Shown in pieces: positions 7,874 to 17,220 of a stretch of 64,000 bases of DNA. The notes beneath the pieces were generated by a model. That model was not told the DNA's origin. It searched no databases and saw only the letters and a program-made list of their open reading frames with translations. How positions within the stretch are numbered: position 1 is the first letter of the stretch; each line of letters opens with the position of its first letter. Made by a program: the position numbers and the translations under genes. The DNA lies in the NCBI RefSeq assembly GCF_003688405.1, contig NZ_REFC01000013.1:496001-560000 (forward strand), written 5' to 3'. Origin of the DNA: Ulvibacter antarcticus (GTDB taxonomy: Bacteria > Bacteroidota > Bacteroidia > Flavobacteriales > Flavobacteriaceae).

Positions 7874-8692
7874 TTAGTACTGCTCAGAATCACTTGGAAA
7901 ATCACCGCTCTTTATATCCTTACTGTACTGACTAAAAGCATTTGTCATTTCGGAATACAAATCGAGATATCTTCTTAAAAACCTTGGATTGAATTCATGG
8001 GTCATGCCTATCATATCATGTGTTACTAAGACTTGCCCGTCGACACCATTTCCTGCACCAATACCAATAATGGGAATTGTTAGTTTCTCCGCTATTCGTT
8101 TTGCTAGTTTAGCAGGAATTTTTTCGATTACTATTGCAAAACATCCCGCTTTCTCTAAAAGTAACGCGTCTTCAACTAACTTTTCAGCTTCTTCATCTTC
8201 TTTTGCACGAACAGTGTATGTCCCAAATTTATATATAGATTGAGGTGTGAGTCCTAAATGTCCCATTACAGGAATTCCGGCATTCAAAATTCGTTTTATA
8301 GATTCTTTTATTTCTCTTCCACCTTCCATCTTAACCGCATGTGCTCCACTTTCTTTCATGATTCGTATGGCAGAGCGCAACGCTTCTTTTGGGTCACTTT
8401 GATAGCTTCCGAAGGGAAGATCGACAACAACAAGACTTCTCTCTATCGCACGTACTACTGAAGCAGCGTGATATATCATTTGATCCAGAGTAATAGGTAA
8501 AGTGGTTTCATGTCCCGCCATTACATTAGAAGCAGAATCACCTACCAGAATAACATCGATACCAGAACCATCAACAATCTTTGCCATGGTGTAGTCGTAT
8601 GCCGTAAGCATAGAGATCTTTTCACCTCTTTTTTTCATATCGACTAACGTCTTGGTAGTGATGCGTTTATACTCTTTTTTTGCTGTTGACAT
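7874..8692 (-). CDS. panB: 3-methyl-2-oxobutanoate hydroxymethyltransferase
   Basis: 272 residues covering the whole PanB barrel. Visible motifs are [36 protein letters not shown], the [11 protein letters not shown] strand, [24 protein letters not shown] and the [15 protein letters not shown] loop. It transfers a hydroxymethyl group from methylene-tetrahydrofolate to 2-oxoisovalerate, giving ketopantoate, the first step of pantothenate and coenzyme A synthesis, in the cytosol. The rluA-like gene follows on the same strand and probably shares its transcript. Confidence 0.97.
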   Translation of the reverse strand: MSTAKKEYKRITTKTLVDMKKRGEKISMLTAYDYTMAKIVDGSGIDVILVGDSASNVMAGHETTLPITLDQMIYHAASVVRAIERSLVVVDLPFGSYQSDPKEALRSAIRIMKESGAHAVKMEGGREIKESIKRILNAGIPVMGHLGLTPQSIYKFGTYTVRAKEDEEAEKLVEDALLLEKAGCFAIVIEKIPAKLAKRIAEKLTIPIIGIGAGNGVDGQVLVTHDMIGMTHEFNPRFLRRYLDLYSEMTNAFSQYSKDIKSGDFPSDSEQY

Positions 8693-8722
8693 ATTTTTTC
8701 TGAAATTGAAATGTAAAAGTAC

Positions 8723-8730
8723 TAATTTTG
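8723..8730 (+). promoter_or_regulatory. Possible -7 promoter box for the NTF2-like gene
   Basis: TAATTTTG matches the Bacteroidota -7 consensus TAnnTTTG and lies 26 bases before the start at 8756. The nearest upstream TTG (8706-8708) gives a spacer of only 14 bases, shorter than usual, so the assignment is tentative. Confidence 0.35.
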
Positions 8731-8755
8731 ATACTCATCCTTAAAAAAATATATC

Positions 8756-9217
8756 ATGAAGTTTCTGCCGTTTATAATTTGTATGACCATGTTCTTCAAT
8801 TGTTTTTCGCAAGACGATTTAAATGAAAATGGGGCAAAACAGATAATTCAAACCTTTTTTGAAGGATTTCACAAAGGAGATACTTTGTTAATGCGCTCTG
8901 TGATGGACAGAAATATGAGTTTGCAAACTGCTTTTATTGCCAAGGATGGCTCGAATGTAGTTTCCCAGTCAACAGGTAAAGATTTTCTTACAGCCATCGC
9001 CAATAGGCCGGCTGATCAAAAATGGGAAGAAAAGTTACTCAGTTTTAAAGGCTTTAAAGATGGTAATCTTGGATTAGCATGGACAGATTATGAATTCTGG
9101 TTAAATGGCAAATTTAGTCACTGTGGTGCAAATTGTTTTACACTTGTAAAAACCGATAACGGTTGGAAAATATTAAATATTATTGATTCCAGAAGAAGAC
9201 AAGGTTGCAGTCAATAA
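8756..9217 (+). CDS. Secreted NTF2-like (SnoaL/DUF4440-type) protein
   Basis: 153 residues. A signal peptide (MKFLPFIICMTMFFNCFSQ) is followed by an NTF2-like fold: helix AKQIIQTFFEGFHKGD, strand DRNMSLQTAFIAKDG, then LGLAWTDYEFWLNGKFSHCGANCFTLVKTDNGWKILNI, the last strands being typical of nuclear transport factor 2 family proteins in Bacteroidota. A Cys before the cleavage site could also act in lipid attachment, but the lipobox is poor. Likely periplasmic; no catalytic residue can be assigned, and such proteins are often small-molecule binding or unknown. Confidence 0.8.
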   Translation: MKFLPFIICMTMFFNCFSQDDLNENGAKQIIQTFFEGFHKGDTLLMRSVMDRNMSLQTAFIAKDGSNVVSQSTGKDFLTAIANRPADQKWEEKLLSFKGFKDGNLGLAWTDYEFWLNGKFSHCGANCFTLVKTDNGWKILNIIDSRRRQGCSQ

Positions 9218-9229
9218 ATTCTGTTCAAA

Positions 9230-9751
9230 CTAGTTCATAGGATATGCTTGAGCAACCTTTGTCGCAATCGAATTCTGATTTCGGAGATAGACAGGTGATT
9301 GTTCAAATAAAATTTTTATTTGATTCTCCCAATCGTTGGCTATTTCAAAATAACTTGAGTTAACGACCGACATGATAATTCCACAGTCATCACATACATG
9401 AGTATCATATTCTAAGAAGTAATGTCCAAACTCATGAAAAGCTACAACTCTTAGGATTTCAGGATCTAACATTGCTATCCAATTTACCACGATGTTCTCC
9501 ACATTTTTAAATTCATCTCTTTGCAGCATACCTAAAGTGGATCCGCGCTGCGATGTGTTTAAGTCATCTACAACTGCTATTTTTTTTAATGCAAAAAGTT
9601 TATCGTTATATTCGATATTATAGGATTTACACAGTTCAAAGAAATTGTCCAATAAAGGTTTCAATCGACCATCAATATTAACTTGTTGTGCATTGGAAGA
9701 TGAAGTGCAAATTGTTGCAAGAATCAAAAATAAAAGTAGGGGCTTTTTCAT
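9230..9751 (-). CDS. Secreted zincin-like protein with HExGH motif
   Basis: 173 residues with a signal peptide (MKKPLLLFLILATICTSSSNAQ). VVAFHEFGHYFLEYDTH contains HEFGH plus a His further on, and CGIIMS follows with a Met that could be the Met-turn of metzincins. Spacing to the third His is two residues longer than the usual HExxHxxGxxH, so the family is uncertain. A small periplasmic or secreted metallopeptidase is the best reading. No partner gene is evident; the 260-bp gap before it is AT-rich and shows no gene. Confidence 0.65.
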   Translation of the reverse strand: MKKPLLLFLILATICTSSSNAQQVNIDGRLKPLLDNFFELCKSYNIEYNDKLFALKKIAVVDDLNTSQRGSTLGMLQRDEFKNVENIVVNWIAMLDPEILRVVAFHEFGHYFLEYDTHVCDDCGIIMSVVNSSYFEIANDWENQIKILFEQSPVYLRNQNSIATKVAQAYPMN

Positions 9752-10011
9752 AATGTAGGATTCTAAATTCGGGTAATTACATATGCATTGTTACATTTTA
9801 ACGATAAATAAACACAGTTTATCGATTAAAATTGCATTTTAAATGTTAAAATTTAAAATATTAAGAAAATTCTTACAAATATAGATATTGTGGAGATACA
9901 AACAGTTCTTCAGTTTGTTAACTAGATAACGTAACTAAAATTAGGTTATTTTGTTCGAAGAAAAATTATTGAAGAAAGGGGTTGTTGTATTATATATTAT
10001 GAAACTATGAT

Positions 10012-11436
10012 TTAACAATCACTTAAACTTACCTTTACGGCCAATCCACCTTCGCTGGTTTCTTTGTATTTAGTGTTCATGTCTTTTGCAGTTTCCCACA
10101 TAGTTTCAATTACTTTATCAAAAGGCACTTTAGCTTGACTTGGATCGCTATCCAATGCCATTTCACAGGCACTAATTGCTTTGATAGCTCCCATAGCATT
10201 TCGTTCTATACATGGAATTTGCACCAAACCACCAATTGGATCACATGTAAGTCCTAAATGATGTTCCATTGCTATTTCACTCGCCATTAATACCTGTTCT
10301 GGGCTACCACCCATTAGTTCGGTTAATGCTCCTGCTGCCATGGCTGAGGATACTCCAATTTCTGCCTGACAGCCACCCATTGCTGCTGAAATTGTGGCGC
10401 CTTTCTTAAACAGACTACCTATTTCACCACTTACCAAAAGGAATTTACGAATATCCTCAAAGTTGGCATCGTGATTTTCAATTACCATATAATACATTAA
10501 TACGGCGGGGATCACACCGGCACTTCCATTGGTTGGAGCTGTGACAACACGCCCCAAAGATGCATTTACTTCATTTACAGCAAGGGCAAAACAAGAAACA
10601 TACTTAAGAATCTGTCTAAATTTCACCTCAGTATCGCGAATTGTGGCGATCCATTCCAATGCATTTGTATAAGTGGCTTCGCCAAGGAGGTTTTTATTTA
10701 TTTCATAGGCTCTTCGCTTAACGTTAAGTCCTCCTGGAAGCTTTCCTTCAGTGTGGCATCCTACATACATAGAATCGAGCATTACATCCCATATTGCCTT
10801 TAACTGCTCATTTATTTCAAAGTCAGATCGTAGGGATCGTTCGTTTTCCATAACAATCTCACTAATCGATTTTCCTTCAGATTTACAGTAAGACAGAAGA
10901 TCTACTCCTTTTTCAGTAGGAAATGGAAAATGTGAAAACTTTTCGATTTTCACTTTAGCACGTTTTCGTTCTTCTTTCACCACGAATCCTCCTCCAATGG
11001 AGTAAAAAGTAGATGATGTTTTTTTGCCGTTTTGCAATGTTGCCCGGAAGGTGATTCCGTTTGGGTGAAAATCTAAGAATTTTCTATTGAATTTTATGTT
11101 TTCCTTCGGAAGAAAGGGTACCTCTAATTCGTCGTTGAGCTTTATTTTTTGTTCTGAAGAAATAAAAGAAATGGTTTCGTCAATTTTTTCTATTGGAAAG
11201 CTTACTGGGTCGAATCCGTATAAACCTAACATTACAGCTATATCTGTGGCATGACCTTTTCCTGTTAGAGATAAGGAACCGTATAAGTCTACGTTAATTT
11301 CTACTACTTGGTTAAAAACCTCTTTGGTTTTGAGTTCTTCAATCCATCGTCCTGCTGCACGCCAAGGCCCTAAAGTGTGTGAACTTGATGGTCCTACACC
11401 AATTTTTAACATGTCGAAAACGCTAATACTTTCCAT
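10012..11436 (-). CDS. sdaA: L-serine ammonia-lyase (iron-sulfur, single chain)
   Basis: 474 residues, full length for the fused alpha/beta bacterial enzyme. N-terminal beta domain starts [24 protein letters not shown]. The catalytic alpha domain shows [56 protein letters not shown] and [23 protein letters not shown], which carry the conserved Cys residues that hold a 4Fe-4S cluster. It deaminates L-serine to pyruvate and ammonia. It stands alone as a transcription unit, with a repeat-bearing 148-bp gap between its start and dinB. Confidence 0.96.
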   Translation of the reverse strand: MESISVFDMLKIGVGPSSSHTLGPWRAAGRWIEELKTKEVFNQVVEINVDLYGSLSLTGKGHATDIAVMLGLYGFDPVSFPIEKIDETISFISSEQKIKLNDELEVPFLPKENIKFNRKFLDFHPNGITFRATLQNGKKTSSTFYSIGGGFVVKEERKRAKVKIEKFSHFPFPTEKGVDLLSYCKSEGKSISEIVMENERSLRSDFEINEQLKAIWDVMLDSMYVGCHTEGKLPGGLNVKRRAYEINKNLLGEATYTNALEWIATIRDTEVKFRQILKYVSCFALAVNEVNASLGRVVTAPTNGSAGVIPAVLMYYMVIENHDANFEDIRKFLLVSGEIGSLFKKGATISAAMGGCQAEIGVSSAMAAGALTELMGGSPEQVLMASEIAMEHHLGLTCDPIGGLVQIPCIERNAMGAIKAISACEMALDSDPSQAKVPFDKVIETMWETAKDMNTKYKETSEGGLAVKVSLSDC

Positions 11437-11544
11437 AGAATAAAACTTAGGGTAAATGTACTATTATTTCCACTTCTTAAGAATTTGAATGTTGTTTATT
11501 TCTGAAGCAGTTAATACGAATTTCAACGCAGATTTTATTTATTT

Positions 11545-11578
11545 GAACACTGAACACTGAACACTGAACACTGAACAT
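11545..11578. repeat. Heptamer tandem repeat (GAACACT)4 plus partial copy
   Basis: Four perfect copies of GAACACT followed by GAACAT, ending six bases before the dinB stop. A slippage-prone microsatellite; similar 6- or 7-base arrays occur at two other gene ends in the window. Confidence 0.9.
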
Positions 11579-11584
11579 CTGTCT

Positions 11585-12802
11585 TCATCTTCTCCTATTT
11601 GGAAGTAATGGAGGTGGCTCTCCGGTAAAGGGATTCCAACGGCTTATACTTTTTGCTCCCATACCTGAAGCTTTTATAACAGCTCTATCACCGTATCGTT
11701 CCCGCATTTTATCCATGGCCTGATATAGATTAATGATTTTATCATTATCATCAAAAAGATCGATTTGCTGTCCGCCTTCTACCAAATGACTAAAACGCAC
11801 ACCTACCAAACGGACTAATAATCTACGTTGATATAGGTTTTTATAGAGATCCATTACTACCGGCAGAATTTTGTGATCGGAAGCACTATAAGGAATTCGT
11901 TTTTGCTGCGTATAGGTTTGGAAATCTGAATAGCGGATTTTAAAGGTAACACAAGCTGTTAATTTATTGCCACGTCTAAGTTGATAGATTAGGTTTTCTG
12001 TCATTGCTATGATAATCCCTTCCAGTTTTTTAATATCGGTAGTGTCTTTGTCAAAGGTTCTTTCGGTAGATATGGACTTGCGTTCGGTATACTGTACGAC
12101 CGGAGAATTATCGATACCATTGGCTTTTTTCCAGATCACCATGCCATTTTTACCAAAGACTCTTGCCATCATTTCAATGGGCATTTCCTGAATCGTTTTT
12201 ATTTGCTTAATCCCTAGATCACAGAGTGTACGATACGTAACTTCACCAACCATGGGGATTTTACGAACCGATAAAGGTGATAAGAATGGTTTTTCGGTAC
12301 CTTTTATGATCTGTATTTGGTTATTCGGCTTTGCTTCTCCTGTAGCAATTTTGGAAACCGTCTTATTGATTGAGAGTCCGAAAGAAATTGGCAATCCGGT
12401 TTCTTTAATGATTCTCGTCCGCAATTCGGTTGCGAGTTGGTTACAGCCAAAAAAACGATCCATACCGCTAAGGTCGATATAAAACTCATCTACCGATGTC
12501 TTTTCGTACAGAGGTACACTTTCTTTGATGACATCGGTTACCATATTGGAGAACTTGCTGTAAATTCCAGCGTTTCCTCTTAATACAATGGCTTCGGGAC
12601 ATAGTTGTTTGGCCATACGCATAGGCATCGCAGAGTGAATTCCAAACTTGCGAGCTTCATAACTGCAGGAAGCAACTACCCCGCGATCGGTAGTGCCTCC
12701 TATAAGAACAGCTTTGCCATTAAGCCTGCTATCTAATAAACGTTCGCAAGACACGAAGAAAGTGTCCAGATCCATATGTACTATGTGGCGGTTTTGATCC
12801 AC
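11585..12802 (-). CDS. dinB: DNA polymerase IV (Y-family translesion polymerase)
   Basis: 405 residues. Palm-domain motifs are HMDLDTFFVSCERLL, VVASCSYEARKFGI and the catalytic SVDEFYIDLSGM. The thumb region shows FGLSINKTVSKIATGEAKP and KIPMVGEVTYRTL, and a little-finger domain follows. It copies past damaged bases with low fidelity. The next polymerase gene upstream on the same strand (14088-17159) is a second dnaE, so the two form the flavobacterial translesion pair, but here they are separated by about 1.3 kb of repeats and GIY-YIG genes. No LexA-like regulator gene is visible nearby. Confidence 0.95.
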   Translation of the reverse strand: MDQNRHIVHMDLDTFFVSCERLLDSRLNGKAVLIGGTTDRGVVASCSYEARKFGIHSAMPMRMAKQLCPEAIVLRGNAGIYSKFSNMVTDVIKESVPLYEKTSVDEFYIDLSGMDRFFGCNQLATELRTRIIKETGLPISFGLSINKTVSKIATGEAKPNNQIQIIKGTEKPFLSPLSVRKIPMVGEVTYRTLCDLGIKQIKTIQEMPIEMMARVFGKNGMVIWKKANGIDNSPVVQYTERKSISTERTFDKDTTDIKKLEGIIIAMTENLIYQLRRGNKLTACVTFKIRYSDFQTYTQQKRIPYSASDHKILPVVMDLYKNLYQRRLLVRLVGVRFSHLVEGGQQIDLFDDNDKIINLYQAMDKMRERYGDRAVIKASGMGAKSISRWNPFTGEPPPLLPNRRR

Positions 12803-12826
12803 TTTAAAAGATTGTAGGGTTGTGTG

Positions 12827-13050
12827 TTCTCGATACTAATTGTAAGCTTGCTATCGCAGCTTACAATTCACTCGAACTGACGGAGGTTTGTTTTGCTCCC
12901 CTTGTCACTTCGAGTGTTTTTATAAAACCTGGAAGGTTTTGTAAAAAAGTATCGAGAAGCGAACTGACTGCGGTTTTATTTTACTCTTCATTGTCACTTC
13001 GAGTGTTTTTTTCAAAGCCTGAAAGGTTTGAAGAAAATGTATCGAGAAGT
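12827..13050. repeat. Repeat array A: inverted-repeat end, hairpin leader, two 87-bp-type units
   Basis: Begins TTCTCGATAC and ends GTATCGAGAAG, its reverse complement. The leader holds a perfect 10-bp stem, AATTGTAAGC with GCTTACAATT. Then come one full 87-bp unit (12874-12960) and one diverged unit of about 89 bp. Each unit carries CACTTCGAGTG and an internal hairpin of the AAAACCTGGAAGGTTTT type. The array sits just 5' of dinB and touches the 3' end of the first GIY-YIG gene. Confidence 0.9.
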
Positions 13051-13340
13051 CATTTGAAGTTTTTTTTAGCCAAGTTTACTAATTCATCATATGCTCCGTT
13101 GATCAAAGCTTCTTTCTTGGCTTTCGACCAATTTTTAATTTGTTTTTCGGTTTCAATAGCGATAGATGGGTTGGTAAATTCTGTGTAAAAACTTAAGATT
13201 AGTGGCCTTCGATTGCAAGTGTAGGAGCCTTTATATTTTCCAGTTTGATGTTCTTCAAATCTCTTGCTGAGATTAGATGTAAAGCCAGTATAGTATCTGT
13301 TGTCCGAACATTTTAAAATGTATACATAGTATGTCTTCAT
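13050..13340 (-). CDS. Small GIY-YIG nuclease domain protein (intact catalytic residues)
   Basis: 96 residues from ATG 13338-13340 (an upstream ATG at 13370 would start inside the repeat leader and is less likely). KTYYVYILKCSDNRYYTGFTSNL is the GIY-YIG core (YVY and YTG); catalytic Arg27 in SKRFEEH and Glu65 in IETEKQI are present, as in the YhbQ/UPF0213 and UvrC-type nucleases. The C-terminal KNWSKAKKEALI is also conserved in this group. Its upstream region begins with the inverted-repeat end of array B 18 bases away, and its stop codon lies in the last bases of array A. This tight nesting suggests that gene and repeats form one genetic element. Confidence 0.88.
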   Translation of the reverse strand: MKTYYVYILKCSDNRYYTGFTSNLSKRFEEHQTGKYKGSYTCNRRPLILSFYTEFTNPSIAIETEKQIKNWSKAKKEALINGAYDELVNLAKKNFK

Positions 13341-13358
13341 AGTGGGGGGTGTTTTAGG

Positions 13359-13620
13359 TTCTCGATACAAATTGGAAATTCGCTACGCTCATTCCAATTC
13401 ACTCGAACTGACGGAGGTTTGTTTTGCTCCCCTTGTCACTTCGAGTGTTTTTATAAAACCTGGAAGGTTTTGTGAAAATGTATCGAGAAGCGAACTGACG
13501 GAGGTTTGTTTTGCTCCCCTTGTCACTTCGAGTGTTTTCAAAAAACCTGGAAGGTTTTGTGAAAATGTATCGAGAAGTGAACCGACAAAGGTGTTTTATA
13601 GCTATGAATGTACCGAGAAG
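13359..13620. repeat. Repeat array B: leader hairpin and two full plus one truncated 87-bp unit
   Basis: Starts TTCTCGATAC (13359-13368). The leader stem is AATTGGAA with TTCCAATT. Units run 13405-13491 and 13492-13578, both 87 bp and nearly identical to each other; a shortened third unit from 13579 ends at GTACCGAGAAG (13610-13620), inside the 3' end of the second GIY-YIG gene. It lies between two GIY-YIG genes. Confidence 0.9.
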
Positions 13621-13874
13621 TTAAATTCCCCATTAATTAACGCTTCTTTTTTTGCCTTAGACCACCTTCCAATTTGCTTTTTTGCGGCTATAGCGAACAT
13701 AGGAACGTTGAACTCGGCAGAGAAGACCAATTGTACAGGTCCGCGCTGGAAAGTGTATAGATCACTGCGTTTGCCAGATTGATGTACCTCGATTTTTGCA
13801 TCAAGATTAGAGGTGAAATCGGTGTAATACGATCCATCCGAACATTTTAAAATGTATACATAGTATGTTTTCAT
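13602..13874 (-). pseudogene. GIY-YIG paralogue, probably catalytically dead
   Basis: 90 residues, clearly a copy of the neighbouring GIY-YIG gene: both start KTYYVYILKCSD and both have WSKAKKEALINGE/A. Here the YTG motif is YTD (Gly19 to Asp), the catalytic Arg27 is Lys, and the catalytic Glu65 is Lys. The C-terminus is cut short and reads into the truncated end of array B. The reading frame is still open, so it might still bind DNA, but cleavage is unlikely. The upstream sequence, from the inverted-repeat end to the ATG, is nearly the same as for the intact copy. Confidence 0.75.
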
Positions 13875-13890
13875 AGTGGTGTGTTTTAGG

Positions 13891-14074
13891 TTCTCGATAT
13901 TAATTGCAAGCTTGCTGCGCTCTTTTCAATTCACTCGGTTCTCGATACAAATTGAATTTCGCTGTGCTTCATTCAATTCACTCGAACTGACGGAGGTTTG
14001 TTTTGCTCCCCTTATCACTTCGAGTGTTTTTATAAAACCTAGAAGGTTTTGTAAAAAAGTATCGAGAAGCGAAC
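13891..14074. repeat. Repeat array C: two leaders and one 87-bp unit
   Basis: A leader starting TTCTCGATAT (13891) is followed by a second leader starting TTCTCGATAC (13939-13948) whose stem is AATTGAAT with ATTCAATT, then one unit (13984-14070) ending in GTATCGAGAAGCGAAC. It ends 14 bases before the dnaE2-type stop codon. The doubled leader suggests a nested insertion or a deletion between two arrays. Confidence 0.88.
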
Positions 14075-14087
14075 TAACATCATTCAT

Positions 14088-17000
14088 TTAATTATTACTG
14101 TTATTAATCCTCACTCTTCTATTAAAATTTTTCACAGAATTTGCTTTGAGTAATACGTCGCTATATCTGGGGTCTTCGATCATTCCCAAGCGTTCCATTT
14201 TAGAAACTTCAATCGAAATACAATCAAATTCTACGACCACCTTGCCTGTAATACTGTAAATTCCTTTTCCTCTAAACCTGTATCGAGCTGCTACCTGCGG
14301 AAAATGTACTGTGTCGATAAAATAGCCGTCTCTGTCTAAAAAAGTTCCGAAGTACATCCCTTTTCCATCGGAAGTGGCTGTGTTTTTTATTGAAACCAAA
14401 TACCCTTCAATTGTGACCTGCTTTCCTTCAAAAATGAGCAAGTGTTTTACTCGTACCGGATTTGTTGATGGGTCTGGTAATAACTCAAAAGGGTCGCATA
14501 ACGGAAATCCCAATAATTCTATCTCATCAAAAGCATCTTCTAAGCTGGTGTTTGGTAGGTCGGGAGTTTTATAGCTAATTCTTTCTGTTTTAAATAGCGT
14601 TTGAATATGTGTTTCTACTACCACCTTGCTAGTCTTCATATGAGCCTCCCATAACAATTCCCTTTTGTTTCTTCCGGTAAACCGAAAGGCATTCATTTTT
14701 ATTAGAATGTTAATCTGTTCGATAGAGATTGGTACTCTTTCAATGAAGTCATCCAGACTTATAAAATAGCCGTTACTATCTCTTTCCGAAGTTATTTTTT
14801 TAATGACCTTATTTTCCAGCGAATGCAGAAACCCAAAACCTAAGTAAATTTCTTTTCCGTGAATAATGGTTTGGGAATAACTGTAATTGATGCAAGGTGG
14901 GAGAATGGTGCCTCCGTGCATCCGCGCCTCATGTACATATAATTCCGGACGGTAAAATCCGCCGCCATTATTGAGCGTAGCGACCATGTATTCTAAAGGA
15001 TAATAGGCTTTCAAAAAGAGACTTTGGTAACTCTCCACAGCATAAGAAGCCGAATGCCCTTTGGCAAACGCATAGCCGGCAAAACTCTCTATCTGCCGCC
15101 AGATTTCCTGGGTAAGAGCTTCCGGTTTTCCGCTGTTATGACAGTTGTCGAAAAACTGTTGTTTGACTTTTAAAAATTCATCTCTGGATCTAAATTTCCC
15201 CGACATTCCTCTTCGTAACATATCGGCTTCCCCGAGTGTTAGACCGCCAAAATAGTGAGCTACCTTAATTACATCTTCCTGATATACCATGACTCCATAG
15301 GTTTCAGGCATAATGTCCAGCATCACAGGATGGGCCTCTTTTCTTCGCTCGGGGTACCGATACCTTAAAATATATTCGCGCATCATTCCGGATTTTGCGA
15401 CTCCCGGTCGTATTACCGAACTGGCCGCTACCAATCCCAGATAATCATCCACCCTAAGTTTCCGAAGTAACATACGCATGGCAGGTGATTCTACATAAAA
15501 ACAACCAATCGCCTTGGCATTTCGCAGCAGATCTTTGATGCGTTCATCCTGCTTAAAACGCTTAATGTCATGGATGTCGATAGGAGGGAGCTCGGGGCGA
15601 TTGTACCGAACAATTGCTACAGCATCTTTTATTTTTCCAAGCCCTCTCTGACTCAAAATATCGAACTTATACAAACCAATATCTTCGGCTACGACCATGT
15701 CGAATTGAGTAGTGGCAAACCCCTTGGGTGGCATAAAAGTCGCGGTATAGTAATGAATGGGTTTTTCTGAAATTAATATCCCGCCGGCATGGATCCCCAG
15801 ATAATTAGGAAACCCTTGAATGTACTTACTATAAACAATGACCAGTCGCGTTAATTTGTCTAGTGTATTGTAATTGTAATCCCCTTTGGAAAGCACATCA
15901 ATCTCAGCTTTCGGGAGTCCAAAAACCTTCCCTAATTCTCTTACTGAAGCCTTGTATTTAAAAGTATTATAAACCGTAATCAGCGCGGTATTTTTAAAGC
16001 TTCGGAAGATAAATTGGGTGATATCATCACGGTCTTTCCATGAGAAGTCAATATCGAAATCGGGCGGATTTTTACGATAAAGATTGATAAAACGTTCAAA
16101 ATAAAGATCCAGTTCAATAGGATCTACATCGGTAATCCGAAGCAGATATGCAATCACACTATTGGCACCGCTTCCTCTACCTACGTAGAAATATTCCTTG
16201 CTGCGGGCATATTTTAAGATCTTCCAATTGATAAGGAAGTAAGAAACAAAGCCTTTTTGCTGAATGATTTCCAGTTCTTTTTTAATACGCAACAACACAT
16301 TATCATCGGGGACACCATAACGGTAATGGATTCCGCCATAAGCAAGTTTTTTCAGTAGCCGAAAATCAAGCGCTTCATTGTGAGTATAGGAGCTTTGATT
16401 GTTGGGCGTATCTTTCGAAAAGTCGAAAGCAATGTTGCATTGATCGAGTAGTGTTTCTGTGTTTTCTATAAGCTTCGGAAAGGCTGCAAATGCCTCTTTA
16501 ATTTCTTCCGAAGAGAGAAAAATATCCTTCTCGCTAGCTTGTTCAGAAAGAGGGAGTTTACTTAATAAGGTGTTATTGTCTATCGCCCGAAGCAGTCGAT
16601 GAGTGTTGAAGCCTTTTTTATTCTGAAAACTCACAGTTTGAAGAATTACCAGTTTTTCCAAACGATGCTTCCAGGGAGAGAATTTTAAGCGGTTGATGTC
16701 TTCCATTTTCACACCTAGAAATTCATTTTTTGAAAGTTCGTTTCCCTTAAAAGAAGCATAGGGATATATTATATAGGTATAAGGAAGAATTTTTGCGCGT
16801 TCCGGAATGGTTGCTTCGGAAGGGAGTTTGCTTGAAGCAGCAGCGAGTTCACCCAAAGTATCTATGCCCGGGTTTTCACGAAGGAAGGAAGACAGATACC
16901 GATTGATATTTAAAAATCCTTCATTGTTCTTCGCCAACATAATAAACTGCTGTTGTACTCCATTTCGGAAATCTACTCCCAGGACCGGACGAATAGCATG

Positions 17001-17159
17001 CTCTGGCGCCATACGTGCAAAATCCAGACAGGCCGAAGTGCTGTTGATGTCGGTGAGTGCTATACAGTCAACACCAAGCTCCTGAGCCGTTTCCAGCAGG
17101 TCTTTTGGCTTTATAGTGCCGTAGCGTAAGCTATAATATGTATGCGTGTTTAAATACAT
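14088..17159 (-). CDS. Second DNA polymerase III alpha subunit (error-prone DnaE-type)
   Basis: 1023 residues, shorter than a replicative DnaE of about 1150-1450. An N-terminal PHP domain opens YLNTHTYYSLRYGTIKPKDLL. The polymerase core shows GRGSGANSVIAYLL and the catalytic acidic motif NPPDFDIDFSWKDRDD, then MVYQEDVIKVAHYFGG and AKGHSASYAVESYQSLF. An OB-fold follows near the C-terminus (QVTIEGYLVSIKN). The length and its pairing with dinB suggest the accessory, damage-tolerant polymerase (DnaE2/ImuC-like) rather than the replicative one. Repeat arrays C and D bracket the gene closely on both sides. Confidence 0.88.
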   Translation of the reverse strand: MYLNTHTYYSLRYGTIKPKDLLETAQELGVDCIALTDINSTSACLDFARMAPEHAIRPVLGVDFRNGVQQQFIMLAKNNEGFLNINRYLSSFLRENPGIDTLGELAAASSKLPSEATIPERAKILPYTYIIYPYASFKGNELSKNEFLGVKMEDINRLKFSPWKHRLEKLVILQTVSFQNKKGFNTHRLLRAIDNNTLLSKLPLSEQASEKDIFLSSEEIKEAFAAFPKLIENTETLLDQCNIAFDFSKDTPNNQSSYTHNEALDFRLLKKLAYGGIHYRYGVPDDNVLLRIKKELEIIQQKGFVSYFLINWKILKYARSKEYFYVGRGSGANSVIAYLLRITDVDPIELDLYFERFINLYRKNPPDFDIDFSWKDRDDITQFIFRSFKNTALITVYNTFKYKASVRELGKVFGLPKAEIDVLSKGDYNYNTLDKLTRLVIVYSKYIQGFPNYLGIHAGGILISEKPIHYYTATFMPPKGFATTQFDMVVAEDIGLYKFDILSQRGLGKIKDAVAIVRYNRPELPPIDIHDIKRFKQDERIKDLLRNAKAIGCFYVESPAMRMLLRKLRVDDYLGLVAASSVIRPGVAKSGMMREYILRYRYPERRKEAHPVMLDIMPETYGVMVYQEDVIKVAHYFGGLTLGEADMLRRGMSGKFRSRDEFLKVKQQFFDNCHNSGKPEALTQEIWRQIESFAGYAFAKGHSASYAVESYQSLFLKAYYPLEYMVATLNNGGGFYRPELYVHEARMHGGTILPPCINYSYSQTIIHGKEIYLGFGFLHSLENKVIKKITSERDSNGYFISLDDFIERVPISIEQINILIKMNAFRFTGRNKRELLWEAHMKTSKVVVETHIQTLFKTERISYKTPDLPNTSLEDAFDEIELLGFPLCDPFELLPDPSTNPVRVKHLLIFEGKQVTIEGYLVSIKNTATSDGKGMYFGTFLDRDGYFIDTVHFPQVAARYRFRGKGIYSITGKVVVEFDCISIEVSKMERLGMIEDPRYSDVLLKANSVKNFNRRVRINNSNN

Positions 17160-17220
17160 TAATTTGGATATATTCCAAAATTATGGAATTATTCCAAGTT
17201 ATAAAAATATTGTTAATAAG

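Noticed and set aside
12820-14091. Plus-strand open frames across arrays A to C
   Set aside because: Same cause as in array D; these are repeat translations antisense to the GIY-YIG genes.
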